From positions 1 to 43,100 of the forward strand of contig NZ_QUDV01000011.1 of assembly GCF_003477705.1 (NCBI RefSeq): a stretch of DNA of 43,100 bases, written 5' to 3'. This DNA is from Dorea sp. AF36-15AT. GTDB lineage: Bacteria > Bacillota > Clostridia > Lachnospirales > Lachnospiraceae. Position numbers and translations under genes: made by a program. Below the pieces are notes generated by a model that was given only the letters and a program-made list of their open reading frames with translations, did not search any database and was not told the origin of the DNA. Shown in pieces: positions 24,774-32,770 of this stretch; within the stretch, counting starts at the first letter, position 1, and each line of letters starts with the position of its first letter.

Positions 24774-25835
24774 TTAATTACTGAATTTTACGCCTTCTGT
24801 ATCGATACCAAACGCTTCGCATGCATCTTTGCCGTATTTTGCTTTGATCTCATTCATAGGCTCTTTAATCAACTCTTTAAATGGCTCCAGCTGTTCATCT
24901 GTCAGCTCATCCACCTGCATTCCGTTGTCTTTAAACTTCTCAACAAGAGTTTTCTCATCTTCAACGATTTTATCGTTACCCCACTCACAGGCTTCTGCAA
25001 TACATTCTTTCAGAAGATCCTGTGTCTTCTCATCCAGACTGTCCCAGACTTTGGAATTGGCAATTACCAGATCAGCATCATAACAGTAGTTCCAAAGTGT
25101 CAAGTACTTCTGTACTTCATACATCTTAGCCGAGTCTGTGATCGGAACACCGTTTTCCTGTCCGTCGATGGTTCCCTGCTGGATCGCTGTAAATACTTCA
25201 GACCAGCTCATCGCTGTCGGGCTTGCGCCAACTGCCTGCCAGAATGTCATGTAAATCTCTGAACCAGGGATTCTAATCTTCAGACCTTTCAGGTCATCCG
25301 GCTTTGTAACAGCATGCTTACTGTTTGTCAGCTGACGGAAACCGTTATGAAAAGCTCCGAGATAGGTAAGTCCCTTATCATCCAACTCATCTGCATAATA
25401 CTCACCGCCGGTTGTTGCAATAACTTCTGCTGCTTCTTCATAAGAATCGAATATCCAAGGCATTGTTGCGACATTCAGTAATGGATCGATCGCTGACAAT
25501 GTACTGGTTGCATATGCTGCCAGGTCAGTAGATCCTGCACAGACATACTCTATTCCCTTGGTAGCATTACCGCCTGCCAGTGTGTCATTCGGAAATACAT
25601 CGATCGTAATGTTACCACCAGACTTCTCTGACACCAGTTCTGCTAGCTTCTGACCAACCTGTGTGTCGATCTGTGTGTCCGTTCCGTTAACAGCCATGGA
25701 AAGATTCAATTCCGGGTATTCTGAATTTGAACCGGTGCTTTTCGTATCACCGCCGCTCCCGCATGCTGTCATGCTTGATACTATCATTGTTGTTCCTGCA
25801 AGAACCGCAAGAACTCTTTTATACCTCTTCAACAA
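24774..25835 (-). CDS. dctP: TRAP transporter solute-binding lipoprotein DctP
   Basis: 353 residues. A lipoprotein signal peptide (1-25, lipobox SMTAC with Cys25) anchors it outside the membrane. The binding fold has the ligand Arg motif DLKGLKIRIPGSEIYMTFWQ near 180 and SWSEVFTAIQQGTIDGQENG near 205. The Arg is the residue that grips a ligand carboxylate in this family, so a sugar acid or other carboxylate is expected. The start is TTG (25835, AGGAGG 5 bases upstream; an adjacent TTG is equally possible), since no ATG occurs before the signal core. First gene of the operon. Confidence 0.93.
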   Translation of the reverse strand: MLKRYKRVLAVLAGTTMIVSSMTACGSGGDTKSTGSNSEYPELNLSMAVNGTDTQIDTQVGQKLAELVSEKSGGNITIDVFPNDTLAGGNATKGIEYVCAGSTDLAAYATSTLSAIDPLLNVATMPWIFDSYEEAAEVIATTGGEYYADELDDKGLTYLGAFHNGFRQLTNSKHAVTKPDDLKGLKIRIPGSEIYMTFWQAVGASPTAMSWSEVFTAIQQGTIDGQENGVPITDSAKMYEVQKYLTLWNYCYDADLVIANSKVWDSLDEKTQDLLKECIAEACEWGNDKIVEDEKTLVEKFKDNGMQVDELTDEQLEPFKELIKEPMNEIKAKYGKDACEAFGIDTEGVKFSN

Positions 25836-25884
25836 TAGTTCCTCCTCTCTTGAAATCCTTTTATTCTATTCATCCTTTTACATT

Positions 25885-26035
25885 CGTTCAATGTAGAACG
25901 TTGCTCTTTGCTTGTGACTTAATCATATCACTTTTGACCTAATAGTCAATAATTGTTTATTTTTTAACCACACATTTGTGTAATGTTTACAATTTCGCAC
26001 TTTCTTTTTATTACTTTTAACCAACGTTCTACGTT
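25885..26035 (-). promoter_or_regulatory. Promoter and putative paired operators of the TRAP-transketolase operon
   Basis: Minus-strand promoter TTGACT (25944-25949), 16-bp spacer, TATGAT (25922-25927). Downstream of the start lies the dyad CGTTC-AATGTA-GAACG (25885-25900), upstream AACGT-TCT-ACGTT (26023-26035). The two share GTAGAACGTTG (25893-25903) and its reverse complement (26022-26032). A third dyad, TTGAC-CTAATA-GTCAA (25934-25949), covers the -35. This is the layout expected for repression with DNA looping by the FadR-type regulator. The rest of the 404-base gap (25836-26239) is A/T-rich and empty apart from the next hairpin. Confidence 0.7.
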
Positions 26036-26173
26036 CTATGTTTGTTAATTATAAGACAAGATTGTTATTTAATTATTCTATGTTTTCACTTGTATTTACT
26101 GCCTTTCTATAATTCCGCCTCTTTTTTCAAGGTTTTCATAACTCATAGTTTGTATTGTTTTTTAACAAAGAAT

Positions 26174-26200
26174 AAGAGAATGAAAAAATTTCATTCTCTT
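26174..26200 (-). terminator. Hairpin after the aminotransferase gene
   Basis: AAGAGAATGAAA/TTTCATTCTCTT, a 12-bp perfect stem with a 3-base loop, inside a weaker CAAAGA/TCTTTG pair. It lies 40 bases after the stop, with only a scattered T-run, so it may act as terminator or mRNA end. Confidence 0.6.
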
Positions 26201-26239
26201 GACTCACAATCTTTGAAATATTAATTCTTTTTCGATTTT

Positions 26240-27415
26240 CTATTTCTTTTCTGCTCTCAGACGGTTCACAAAATGTTCCAGTCTTCCGAGTGCTTCTTTC
26301 AGGTCTTCCAATGAATACGCATAAGAGATTCGCAGAAAACCTTCTCCGCAATCACCAAATGCGGAGCCCGGGACTGCTGCCACCTTCTCCTCTTCCAGAA
26401 AACGTGTCGCAAATTCTTCGGATGTCATGCCAAATTCCCTAATACATGGGAATACATAAAATGCACCGTACGGCTCAAAACATTCAATTCCCATACGTTT
26501 GAATTCACTCATCAGGAATCGTCTTCTCTGGTTATATGCATCCCGCATCTTCTTCACTTCATCCCCACAGTTGCGCAGTGCTTCCACTGCTGCATACTGG
26601 CTGTTGGTCGGTGCACACATGATCGCATACTGATGGATCTTCAGCATCTGATCCATAATGATCTGTGGTCCGCATACAAAGCCAAGTCTCCATCCTGTCA
26701 TGGCAAATCCTTTGGAGAAGCCATTGATAACCAATGTTCTCTCTTTCATACCCGGCAGCGATGCTATCGAAGTATGTCCGCCTTTATAGGTCAGTTCGCC
26801 ATATATCTCATCCGAAATCACATACAGATCATGTTCTTTTACCACTTCCGCAATCGGCTCCAGTTCTTCTCTGGTCATGATTGCACCGGTCGGATTATTC
26901 GGGAATGGCATGACAAGAATCTTGGTCTTTGGCGTAATAACTGCCTCTAATTCTTCTTTTGTCAGCTTAAATTCATTCTCATTTTTCAACGGAATCGATA
27001 CTGGCACGCCATCAGCCAGAATCGTACACGGATCATACGACACGTACGATGGCTGGGGAATCAGAACTTCATCTCCCGGATCCAGCATCGCACGGAGTGC
27101 AATATCAATTGCCTCACTTCCGCCAACGGTCACCAGCACCTCATGCTTTGCGTCATAAGATACGCCGATCAGGCGTTCCATATATTTACTGATCTCATCC
27201 TTCAGTTCCTGCAGACCTGCATTGGATGTATAGAATGTACGTCCTCGTTCGAGTGAATAGATACCTTCTTCTCGTATTCTCCAGGGAGTATCAAAATCCG
27301 GCTCACCGACACCGAGCGAAATCGCATCTTTCATCTCGCTTACAATGTCAAAAAACTTACGGATACCAGATGGTTTGATCTCGGTAATCTTCTTAGATAA
27401 TGGATTTCTTGTCAT
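26240..27415 (-). CDS. PLP-dependent aminotransferase, class I/II
   Basis: 391 residues, fold type I. Motifs: ISLGVGEPDFDTPWRIREEG near 33, YTSNAGLQELKDEISKYMER, MPFPNNPTGAIMTREELE near 170, ISDEIYGELTYKG near 200, the PLP-lysine site NGFSKGFAMTGWRLGFVCGP near 232, and the carboxylate Arg in FLRISYAYSLEDLKEAL near 367. This places it with the aspartate/aromatic/PatA group; the amino donor is not determined. Its ATG overlaps the Lrp-type gene by 4 bases (ATGA, 27412-27415). Confidence 0.93.
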   Translation of the reverse strand: MTRNPLSKKITEIKPSGIRKFFDIVSEMKDAISLGVGEPDFDTPWRIREEGIYSLERGRTFYTSNAGLQELKDEISKYMERLIGVSYDAKHEVLVTVGGSEAIDIALRAMLDPGDEVLIPQPSYVSYDPCTILADGVPVSIPLKNENEFKLTKEELEAVITPKTKILVMPFPNNPTGAIMTREELEPIAEVVKEHDLYVISDEIYGELTYKGGHTSIASLPGMKERTLVINGFSKGFAMTGWRLGFVCGPQIIMDQMLKIHQYAIMCAPTNSQYAAVEALRNCGDEVKKMRDAYNQRRRFLMSEFKRMGIECFEPYGAFYVFPCIREFGMTSEEFATRFLEEEKVAAVPGSAFGDCGEGFLRISYAYSLEDLKEALGRLEHFVNRLRAEKK

Positions 27416-27903
27416 GGTGTCACCAGCATCCTTTCTTCCTGTTCCTTCTGTGCCAGGATGGTTCCGTGATCTTTATATTTCTTCAGTATGAAATGTGTTG
27501 CTGTACTTGTGATACCTTCAATCGGAGACAGTCTCTCAGATACAAAACGCGATACCTCAAGCAGTGTCTTTCCTTCCAGTGTTACAAGAAAATCATACGC
27601 GCCGGAGATCAGCGATACAGATGATACTTCCGGGTAATTATAAATACGCTCTGCCAGCTTCTCGAATCCCTTGCCGCGCTGTGGTGTCACACGCACCTCA
27701 ATCAGTGCATTCACCTGCTCTACACCTGCTTTATCCCAGTCGATCATTGTATGATAACCGCAAATAATTCCTTCCTGCTCCATAGCTTTGATCTCACGAA
27801 GGACAGTAGCTTCGTCTGTTCCAAGTAAAACTGCCAGTTCCTTCGGATCTACTTTACAATTCTTTTCAATAAATTTTAATATCTGCACTCTTGTGTCTTC
27901 CAT
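27412..27903 (-). CDS. Lrp/AsnC-family transcriptional regulator
   Basis: 163 residues: helix-turn-helix (1-60, DPKELAVLLGTDEATVLREI) and the RAM/AsnC ligand domain (about 70-145, NALIEVRVTPQRGKGFEKLA; SGAYDFLVTLEGKTLLEVSR). Coupled by a 4-base overlap to the aminotransferase, it probably senses an amino acid and controls this pair. AGGGG precedes the ATG by 6 bases. Confidence 0.93.
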   Translation of the reverse strand: MEDTRVQILKFIEKNCKVDPKELAVLLGTDEATVLREIKAMEQEGIICGYHTMIDWDKAGVEQVNALIEVRVTPQRGKGFEKLAERIYNYPEVSSVSLISGAYDFLVTLEGKTLLEVSRFVSERLSPIEGITSTATHFILKKYKDHGTILAQKEQEERMLVTP

Positions 27904-27943
27904 GGTGAACCCCTACTTTCTTATTACATAAAAAATGATGTTG

Positions 27944-27995
27944 GATGCCTACGGATTGTTCCGTGCTTTGCACTCCCACAATCCACCCTGGCATC
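27944..27995 (-). terminator. Long three-tier terminator after the AIR-synthase-like gene
   Basis: Three consecutive stems on one axis: GATGCC/GGCATC (outer), GGATTGT/ACAATCC and GTGC-TTT-GCAC (tip). The hairpin begins immediately after the stop codon of the upstream gene. A TTTTTT run follows 8 bases beyond the base of the stem on the minus strand. Confidence 0.75.
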
Positions 27996-28877
27996 TTAGA
28001 ATACTTTCATTAATTCATCCGGAGCCGGCCGATCAATATATCGCATATCCTCTCCGTTATGAATGATCTTGTCGTTACTATCAGTTAGCTGTCCGATCAC
28101 AGCTGCCTGTATACCTTTCTGATTCAGCGCATCTGCCAATGCTTCTCCATTCTCTGTTAACATCAGAAAACTTCCGCCAGAAGCAAGCTGATATGGATTC
28201 AGTCGGAAATGTTCACAAACCTCAATTGTCTCCTGTCTGACTGCAATCTTCTTCAGATCAAGATTAAGACCAAGCTCTGTATCCTTCGCCAAATCCCACA
28301 GCGACGCCAGTATTCCTCCACGAGATACCTGACGTATGACAGATACGCCCATGGCATCAGCAACTGCAATCTTTAACAGACCGCACAATTCACTGTCATA
28401 AGCTTTCATCTGTCCGATAAATGCCGGGGTAAATCTTTCCCGGAGCTCTGCTTCTTTCTCGCCAATGATCCGAAGCATTCCTTCCAGTCCTGCCCATCCG
28501 GCATATACGATGTCCTGTCCGGCTCGTGCGGTCAGCAGCGCATCTGCTATACGCTCTTTCTGATCTGTCTCGCCTGCTGCTGTAATCACAATCTGTGGTA
28601 CTCGAAGCGCCGCACATTTCTCGCCTGCAATATAAAGTTCTTCCAGCTGAAAATCTTCCGTTTCAAGCTTTTCCATAGCTTTCGCTATATGATTCCGAAT
28701 GGAATGCATCCTGGACTTATCCATATCCGCCGGAATCTCAATGCGGATCTCTGCTGATCCCGCATGAACGCCCTGCGCTGCCAGCTCATTAACCTCTATC
28801 AGAAGTCCGTAAGCTGCACCATCCCGCATACCTCCGTAATAGACACCTGTATGTGTCAGGAATGTCTTATAGACCAT
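27996..28877 (-). CDS. AIR-synthase/HypE-like protein
   Basis: 293 residues related to the PurM/HypE/ThiL superfamily. The C-terminal half (about 160-285) has the AIRS-C pattern: DAMGVSVIRQVSRGGILASLWDL (split here as VIRQVSRGGILASLWDLAKD near 185), FRLNPYQLASGGSFLMLTEN near 235 and an AVIGQLTD strand near 262. The N-terminal half is shorter and more divergent than HypE and lacks an obvious ATP-binding DD motif. A hydrogenase-maturation-like or small-kinase role is possible but not shown; no hydrogenase genes are near. GAGGAG lies 8 bases before the ATG. Confidence 0.8.
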   Translation of the reverse strand: MVYKTFLTHTGVYYGGMRDGAAYGLLIEVNELAAQGVHAGSAEIRIEIPADMDKSRMHSIRNHIAKAMEKLETEDFQLEELYIAGEKCAALRVPQIVITAAGETDQKERIADALLTARAGQDIVYAGWAGLEGMLRIIGEKEAELRERFTPAFIGQMKAYDSELCGLLKIAVADAMGVSVIRQVSRGGILASLWDLAKDTELGLNLDLKKIAVRQETIEVCEHFRLNPYQLASGGSFLMLTENGEALADALNQKGIQAAVIGQLTDSNDKIIHNGEDMRYIDRPAPDELMKVF

Positions 28878-28909
28878 GCTTCATTCTCCTCATAATATCT
28901 ATATAGTAT

Positions 28910-30472
28910 CTATTCTTCACTTCCAGTGCTTCCAGAACTCTCTGAACTACTGGAACTATTGGAACTGCTGTAAATCCCTGCAATCGCATTATTGATCGCC
29001 GTCGAATCATTCGTCGCAACTGCGCTCTCTAACGCGCTGATCGCTGCTGCACTTCCTCCGGCGGTACCTACTTCTATCACTTCATCCGCTTTCTGGTAAT
29101 AACTGGTGTTAAATACCTCACGGCTTACTTCTTCACCATCTTTATATACGACCTTCCACAACTGCGCCTCCCGCCCCGTATGCGGATTACCTGTATACTG
29201 CATTGCACCGAAATTGAGTGATGAATTAATCTTATAGGTAACAGAATACTGATCCACACTCAATGTCTCACTCTCAAATTCGATCGTTCGGTTCTTTGGT
29301 CTTGTTTCTTTTCCGTAAATAATCATACGGAGCTGATTATCAGAATCAATTTCTCCATAAATATATATCGGTGTATCATAAGAATTTTTAAAGCGGAAAT
29401 CCATGAAACCACCAGCGATTGCCGCATCTCTGGATGGCTCCACGTAATCAACAGTCATAGAATGCGGATGTCTCTCTACCACTTCAAGTTCCGCATAGAT
29501 CACTGCATTATATAAAGTCGTCGATACCTGACAGATTCCACCGCCATAAGACGGAACTACCTGTCCATTCTCATATGCGGTACCTTCTGCATAACCATGT
29601 TCTTCATCATACGGCGCCGTTGAATCATAGACCGACAATTCTTCACCCGGCTGTAAGATAATACCGTTCAACATAGAAGATCCTGTCTTCAGATTCGTCC
29701 AGCGTTCACCTCCGCCAGCATCTGTCGAATATGCCCCTAATTCATCCGTCATATCTTTCAGATCTGCCTTCGTCACCTCCGGCTTCTCTGTCTTAATCAC
29801 AACCTGTTCTTCAAAGTCTTCATGCTTCCAGTTATCGTTCAAATCATCATTCAACTGCTTCACAGTCGCTTTATAATCAATGATCTCTCCTTCTTTTTCC
29901 GCTACGATAGAGACTTTTCCATCTTTATCCCTGGAAAGGCTTGCATTTTCCGGCCCCTGCAAAATATATCCGGCTTTCTCTTTTAATAGGGATTTAAGCT
30001 TCTTACGGCTTACGCTGTACTCTTCATCAATTACAAATGGTTCCTTCTCCAGTCGCTTCATCTGTCGATAGCGCATCCAGAGATTGCCTTTCTTACCATA
30101 GCTGACGGCCTCATCCACAAGCTGTTCTTCATCTTCCTGACCGGAGAATCCCAGTTCTTTCAGAAATGCCTCAACCTTCTCATCCCGGACTGTCAATGTT
30201 ACTGTTTTGCTCTCATCCGTTGTCTTCCGGTTCTCCAATGCCTTCTGCGCCTCTTTCTTCGTCATACCTGAAAGATTGAGATCATTAATATATATATTAT
30301 CACAGATAACATCATCCTTTACTTTTCCAACATAATTCTTCAACGCAGAATAAGACCCACCAAAGACAACTGCAAAAGCTGTCACGCCGATCACGATCAA
30401 TGCTCTCTGCTTACGTTTACGCTTCATCGCTACTCTCCTGCTGCGATGCTTTAATTTGTTTGATGATGCCAT
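28910..30472 (-). CDS. VanW-family cell-wall protein with peptidoglycan-binding repeat
   Basis: 520 residues. A basic N-terminus and one membrane helix (about 25-45, ALIVIGVTAFAVVFGGSYSA) export it. Next come repeated peptidoglycan-binding-4 type segments (60-250, YINDLNLSGMTKKEAQKALE), the VanW domain (about 265-400: SSMLNGIILQPGEELSVYDS, YGGGICQVSTTLYNAVIYAE near 330), a G5-like tail and a Ser-rich end with about ten consecutive Ser/Asn residues. Family members occur in vancomycin-resistance clusters and sporulating Firmicutes; the catalytic role is unresolved. Start at 30472, but an ATG 15 codons later (30427) has the stronger AGGAG site 7 bases upstream. Confidence 0.9.
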   Translation of the reverse strand: MASSNKLKHRSRRVAMKRKRKQRALIVIGVTAFAVVFGGSYSALKNYVGKVKDDVICDNIYINDLNLSGMTKKEAQKALENRKTTDESKTVTLTVRDEKVEAFLKELGFSGQEDEEQLVDEAVSYGKKGNLWMRYRQMKRLEKEPFVIDEEYSVSRKKLKSLLKEKAGYILQGPENASLSRDKDGKVSIVAEKEGEIIDYKATVKQLNDDLNDNWKHEDFEEQVVIKTEKPEVTKADLKDMTDELGAYSTDAGGGERWTNLKTGSSMLNGIILQPGEELSVYDSTAPYDEEHGYAEGTAYENGQVVPSYGGGICQVSTTLYNAVIYAELEVVERHPHSMTVDYVEPSRDAAIAGGFMDFRFKNSYDTPIYIYGEIDSDNQLRMIIYGKETRPKNRTIEFESETLSVDQYSVTYKINSSLNFGAMQYTGNPHTGREAQLWKVVYKDGEEVSREVFNTSYYQKADEVIEVGTAGGSAAAISALESAVATNDSTAINNAIAGIYSSSNSSSSSESSGSTGSEE

Positions 30473-30511
30473 CCTCTATCCCTCATTTACATTTCTTTAT
30501 ACTTTCAGCGT

Positions 30512-30616
30512 CTATATCATCATCGCCGGGAGTAATGTCGTTGCAACCATTGCCACTACAATTACCACGATCACAACGGCAACGATCCTTCTTGTATGCT
30601 TATTGTGGAAATTCAT
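30512..30616 (-). CDS. 34-residue single-helix membrane peptide
   Basis: Reads MNFHNKHTRRIVAVVIVVIV then VAMVATTLLPAMMI and a TAG stop. A short basic N-terminus (His, Lys, Arg, Arg) precedes one hydrophobic helix (residues 11-32), so the N-terminus should stay in the cytoplasm. AGAGG lies 8 bases upstream of the ATG. It sits 65 bases after the radical SAM gene and 39 bases before VanW, in the same direction. Small proteins of this shape recur in Firmicutes, and the stressosome-anchoring Prli42 peptide has a similar build, but I cannot claim homology. Confidence 0.72.
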   Translation of the reverse strand: MNFHNKHTRRIVAVVIVVIVVAMVATTLLPAMMI

Positions 30617-30681
30617 ATTCCATGCCTCTTTTCTCTGTCTTCTTACAATTTGTTTTGTTTATTATCATACCTGTTTTAAAT

Positions 30682-32379
30682 CTATTTTGCAATAATAACT
30701 GTACGCGCTTCGTGTGTTAACGGACTGCGTTCCCGGTAGTCGAAAAGCACCGTTTTATTAAGACACAGAAACCTTTCTAAATGCGTCATTTTCCGCATCT
30801 GATTCCGATCATATTTCTCATATCCCGGCAGGTATTTATGGCTTTCGGCCTCCTCTTCATAAAATGCACGGACTTCTGCCTTGTCCATCTGATATTCCCC
30901 GGCGAATTCCGGTCGGTTACCTGCATTCTCCCTGAGATAATAATCATAAGTAAGAAACTCTCTCACTACATCCATCTGCTCCGGTGCATACTCTTTCACA
31001 AACTCAAGCAAAATTTCGTATCTTGCCGCCCGCTTGTGATTAATCTTAAAATATCCATTCTTATCATAATATGCAGCCATGTCTGCATACATGATAAATG
31101 GATCTTTAAAATATTTTTCCAGCTCAGGCATGGTCTGCGTAAACTGTCCACTGTTATAGTAGACTTCTACCATTTCTTCGATTCCTTTTAGCCGAAGCAC
31201 ATCGTCATACGGAAGCCAGTCCGTGTACAACACTTCATACGGAGGTATATTTTTCACCACCAATCCGTATTCTGCCTGATGTTCCTGCATGTATGAACCT
31301 TTCAACACTTTCAAAAACCCCAGTTGTAACTGCTCCGGATGCAGTGCATATACATCATTAAAGCTTCTATGGAAACTTTTTAGATTCTCATAGGGCAGTC
31401 CTGCGATCAGATCCAGGTGCTGATGCACATTGCCATTCTTCTGCACTGCCCGCACATTCTCCGATACCTTTTCAAAATCCATTGTTCGGTGAATCTCTTT
31501 TACCGTATCCGGATTCGTAGACTGCACACCGATCTCCAACTGGATCAGTCCTGGGCGCATCGTCTGGATCAATGCAATCTCTTCTTCATTTAACAGGTCT
31601 GCTGCCACCTCAAAGTGAAAATTTGTAATGCCATTATCATGCTCTGCGATATACTTCCAGATCTCCATTGCATGCTGATGGCTACAGTTAAATGTTCTGT
31701 CCACGAATTTCACCTGCGGTACTTTATGGTCAATGAAAAACTGTAATTCCGGCTTCACTTTTTCCACATCCCGAAATCGAAGTATCTTATCTATAGACGA
31801 CAGGCAGTAGCTGCATCGAAATGGACAGCCTCTGCTGCTCTCATAGTATATAATCTTATGTTCAAAATCTGCCATATCCTCATAAACAAATGGCACTTTG
31901 TTCAGATCCATGACCGGTCGCCATGGATTCTCAATAATCTCTCCGTCTTCTCTCCGCCAGGTAATTCCCTGAAGTCCGACAAGTTCCAGCCCTTCTGCCA
32001 GCTCAGCAAAAGTCTCCTCTCCTTCTCCTTTCATCACGCCTGTCACTTCCGGCAAACGCTTTAGTACGGCGATCGCATCGTAAGACACCTCCGGTCCTCC
32101 TAACCAGATTTTCGTGTCCGGAAGCACCTTGTGCACTTCCTGAAGTACCGTCTCCACATAAGAAATATTCCAGATATAGCAGGAGAAGCAGAGTACATCC
32201 GGCTTACGGCGGTAAATATCCATCAGGATGTCATCCGTCTGCTGATTGATCGTATACTCTGCCAACGCAATCTCTGTATCTGGATTTGTGACACGAGACT
32301 GCGCGTATGCCCTTAAACTATACACAGCCAGATTAGAATGTATGTACTTTGCATTAATTGCGGTTAATAATATCTTCAT
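30682..32379 (-). CDS. B12-binding-domain radical SAM protein with DUF4080 tail
   Basis: 565 residues. N-terminal cobalamin-binding-like domain (1-125; KILLTAINAKYIHSNLAVYS, KIWLGGPEVSYDA) without the DxHxxG motif. The radical SAM core (about 165-370) has the 4Fe-4S motif SSRGCPFRCSYCLSS near 180 and LEIGVQSTNPDTVKEIHRTM near 285. The C-terminal ~200 residues match the DUF4080 pattern (LRLKGIEEMVEVYYNSGQF). Substrate is unknown. No ribosome site precedes the ATG, and the -10 box is only 8 bases away, so the mRNA is probably leaderless. Confidence 0.9.
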   Translation of the reverse strand: MKILLTAINAKYIHSNLAVYSLRAYAQSRVTNPDTEIALAEYTINQQTDDILMDIYRRKPDVLCFSCYIWNISYVETVLQEVHKVLPDTKIWLGGPEVSYDAIAVLKRLPEVTGVMKGEGEETFAELAEGLELVGLQGITWRREDGEIIENPWRPVMDLNKVPFVYEDMADFEHKIIYYESSRGCPFRCSYCLSSIDKILRFRDVEKVKPELQFFIDHKVPQVKFVDRTFNCSHQHAMEIWKYIAEHDNGITNFHFEVAADLLNEEEIALIQTMRPGLIQLEIGVQSTNPDTVKEIHRTMDFEKVSENVRAVQKNGNVHQHLDLIAGLPYENLKSFHRSFNDVYALHPEQLQLGFLKVLKGSYMQEHQAEYGLVVKNIPPYEVLYTDWLPYDDVLRLKGIEEMVEVYYNSGQFTQTMPELEKYFKDPFIMYADMAAYYDKNGYFKINHKRAARYEILLEFVKEYAPEQMDVVREFLTYDYYLRENAGNRPEFAGEYQMDKAEVRAFYEEEAESHKYLPGYEKYDRNQMRKMTHLERFLCLNKTVLFDYRERSPLTHEARTVIIAK

Positions 32380-32387
32380 AATGAATT

Positions 32388-32416
32388 ATTTTACACCAGC
32401 AGGATACGAATGGCAA
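32388..32416 (-). promoter_or_regulatory. Promoter giving a probable leaderless radical SAM mRNA
   Basis: Minus strand: TTGCCA (32411-32416), 17-bp spacer, TAAAAT (32388-32393). The ATG at 32379 begins 9 bases after the -10, where transcription itself should begin. It is back-to-back with the SRP RNA promoter. Confidence 0.72.
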
Positions 32417-32425
32417 CGATGTGTG

Positions 32426-32454
32426 TTGACTTTTCCCTCGAAACACGATACAAT
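32426..32454 (+). promoter_or_regulatory. Promoter of the SRP RNA gene
   Basis: TTGACT (32426-32431), 17-bp spacer, TACAAT (32449-32454), placing the start at about 32461, where the predicted RNA begins. Confidence 0.9.
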
Positions 32455-32460
32455 ATGACT

Positions 32461-32722
32461 CGTGCAGCCGGGGTGGTAGCGGTACCTTGCACCTGCAATC
32501 CGCTATAGCAGGGGTGATATTGCGCAGAGGGCATATGCTGGTGAAGCTGCCTTTGGAAAGTGACGTTGATGTCCGGGTCTCACGCGACGGAAATCTGTGA
32601 ATCGTGTCAGGTCGGGAACGAAGCAGCACTAAGCGGAACCTTCCGGGTGCCGTGAGGGTGCCTGGACTGAGTTAACTACCAGAGTAACGTTTATTGGTTT
32701 TAAGTTCGAAGCGCAATGCACA
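32461..32722 (+). ncRNA. ffs: Signal recognition particle RNA (large Firmicutes type)
   Basis: About 262 bases. The diagnostic helix 8 sequence GTCAGGTCGGGAACGAAGCA (near 32607-32626), continuing GCACTAAG, is present and contains the Ffh-binding asymmetric loop. The ends pair (GTGCA at the 5' end with TGCAC near 32717-32721), and the long 5' and 3' parts can form the Alu domain typical of Bacillus and Clostridia SRP RNA. With Ffh it targets nascent membrane proteins. The exact ends are estimated from the promoter and the terminal pairing. Confidence 0.93.
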
Positions 32723-32737
32723 TAAAAAGACAAATCA

Positions 32738-32770
32738 GGCAGTCTGTCGGTTGACAGGCTGCCTTTTCTT
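32738..32770 (+). terminator. Terminator of the SRP RNA, shared with tadA
   Basis: GGCAGTCTGTC-GGTT-GACAGGCTGCC followed by TTTTCTTATT on the plus strand. It overlaps the end of tadA, which converges on it, and the opposite strand also gives a stem with later T-rich sequence. Confidence 0.88.

Noticed and set aside
20247..25835. Assignment to the sulfoquinovose transketolase or apiose pathways
   Set aside because: Only the split transketolase is shared; the isomerases, kinases and other dedicated enzymes of those routes are missing here.
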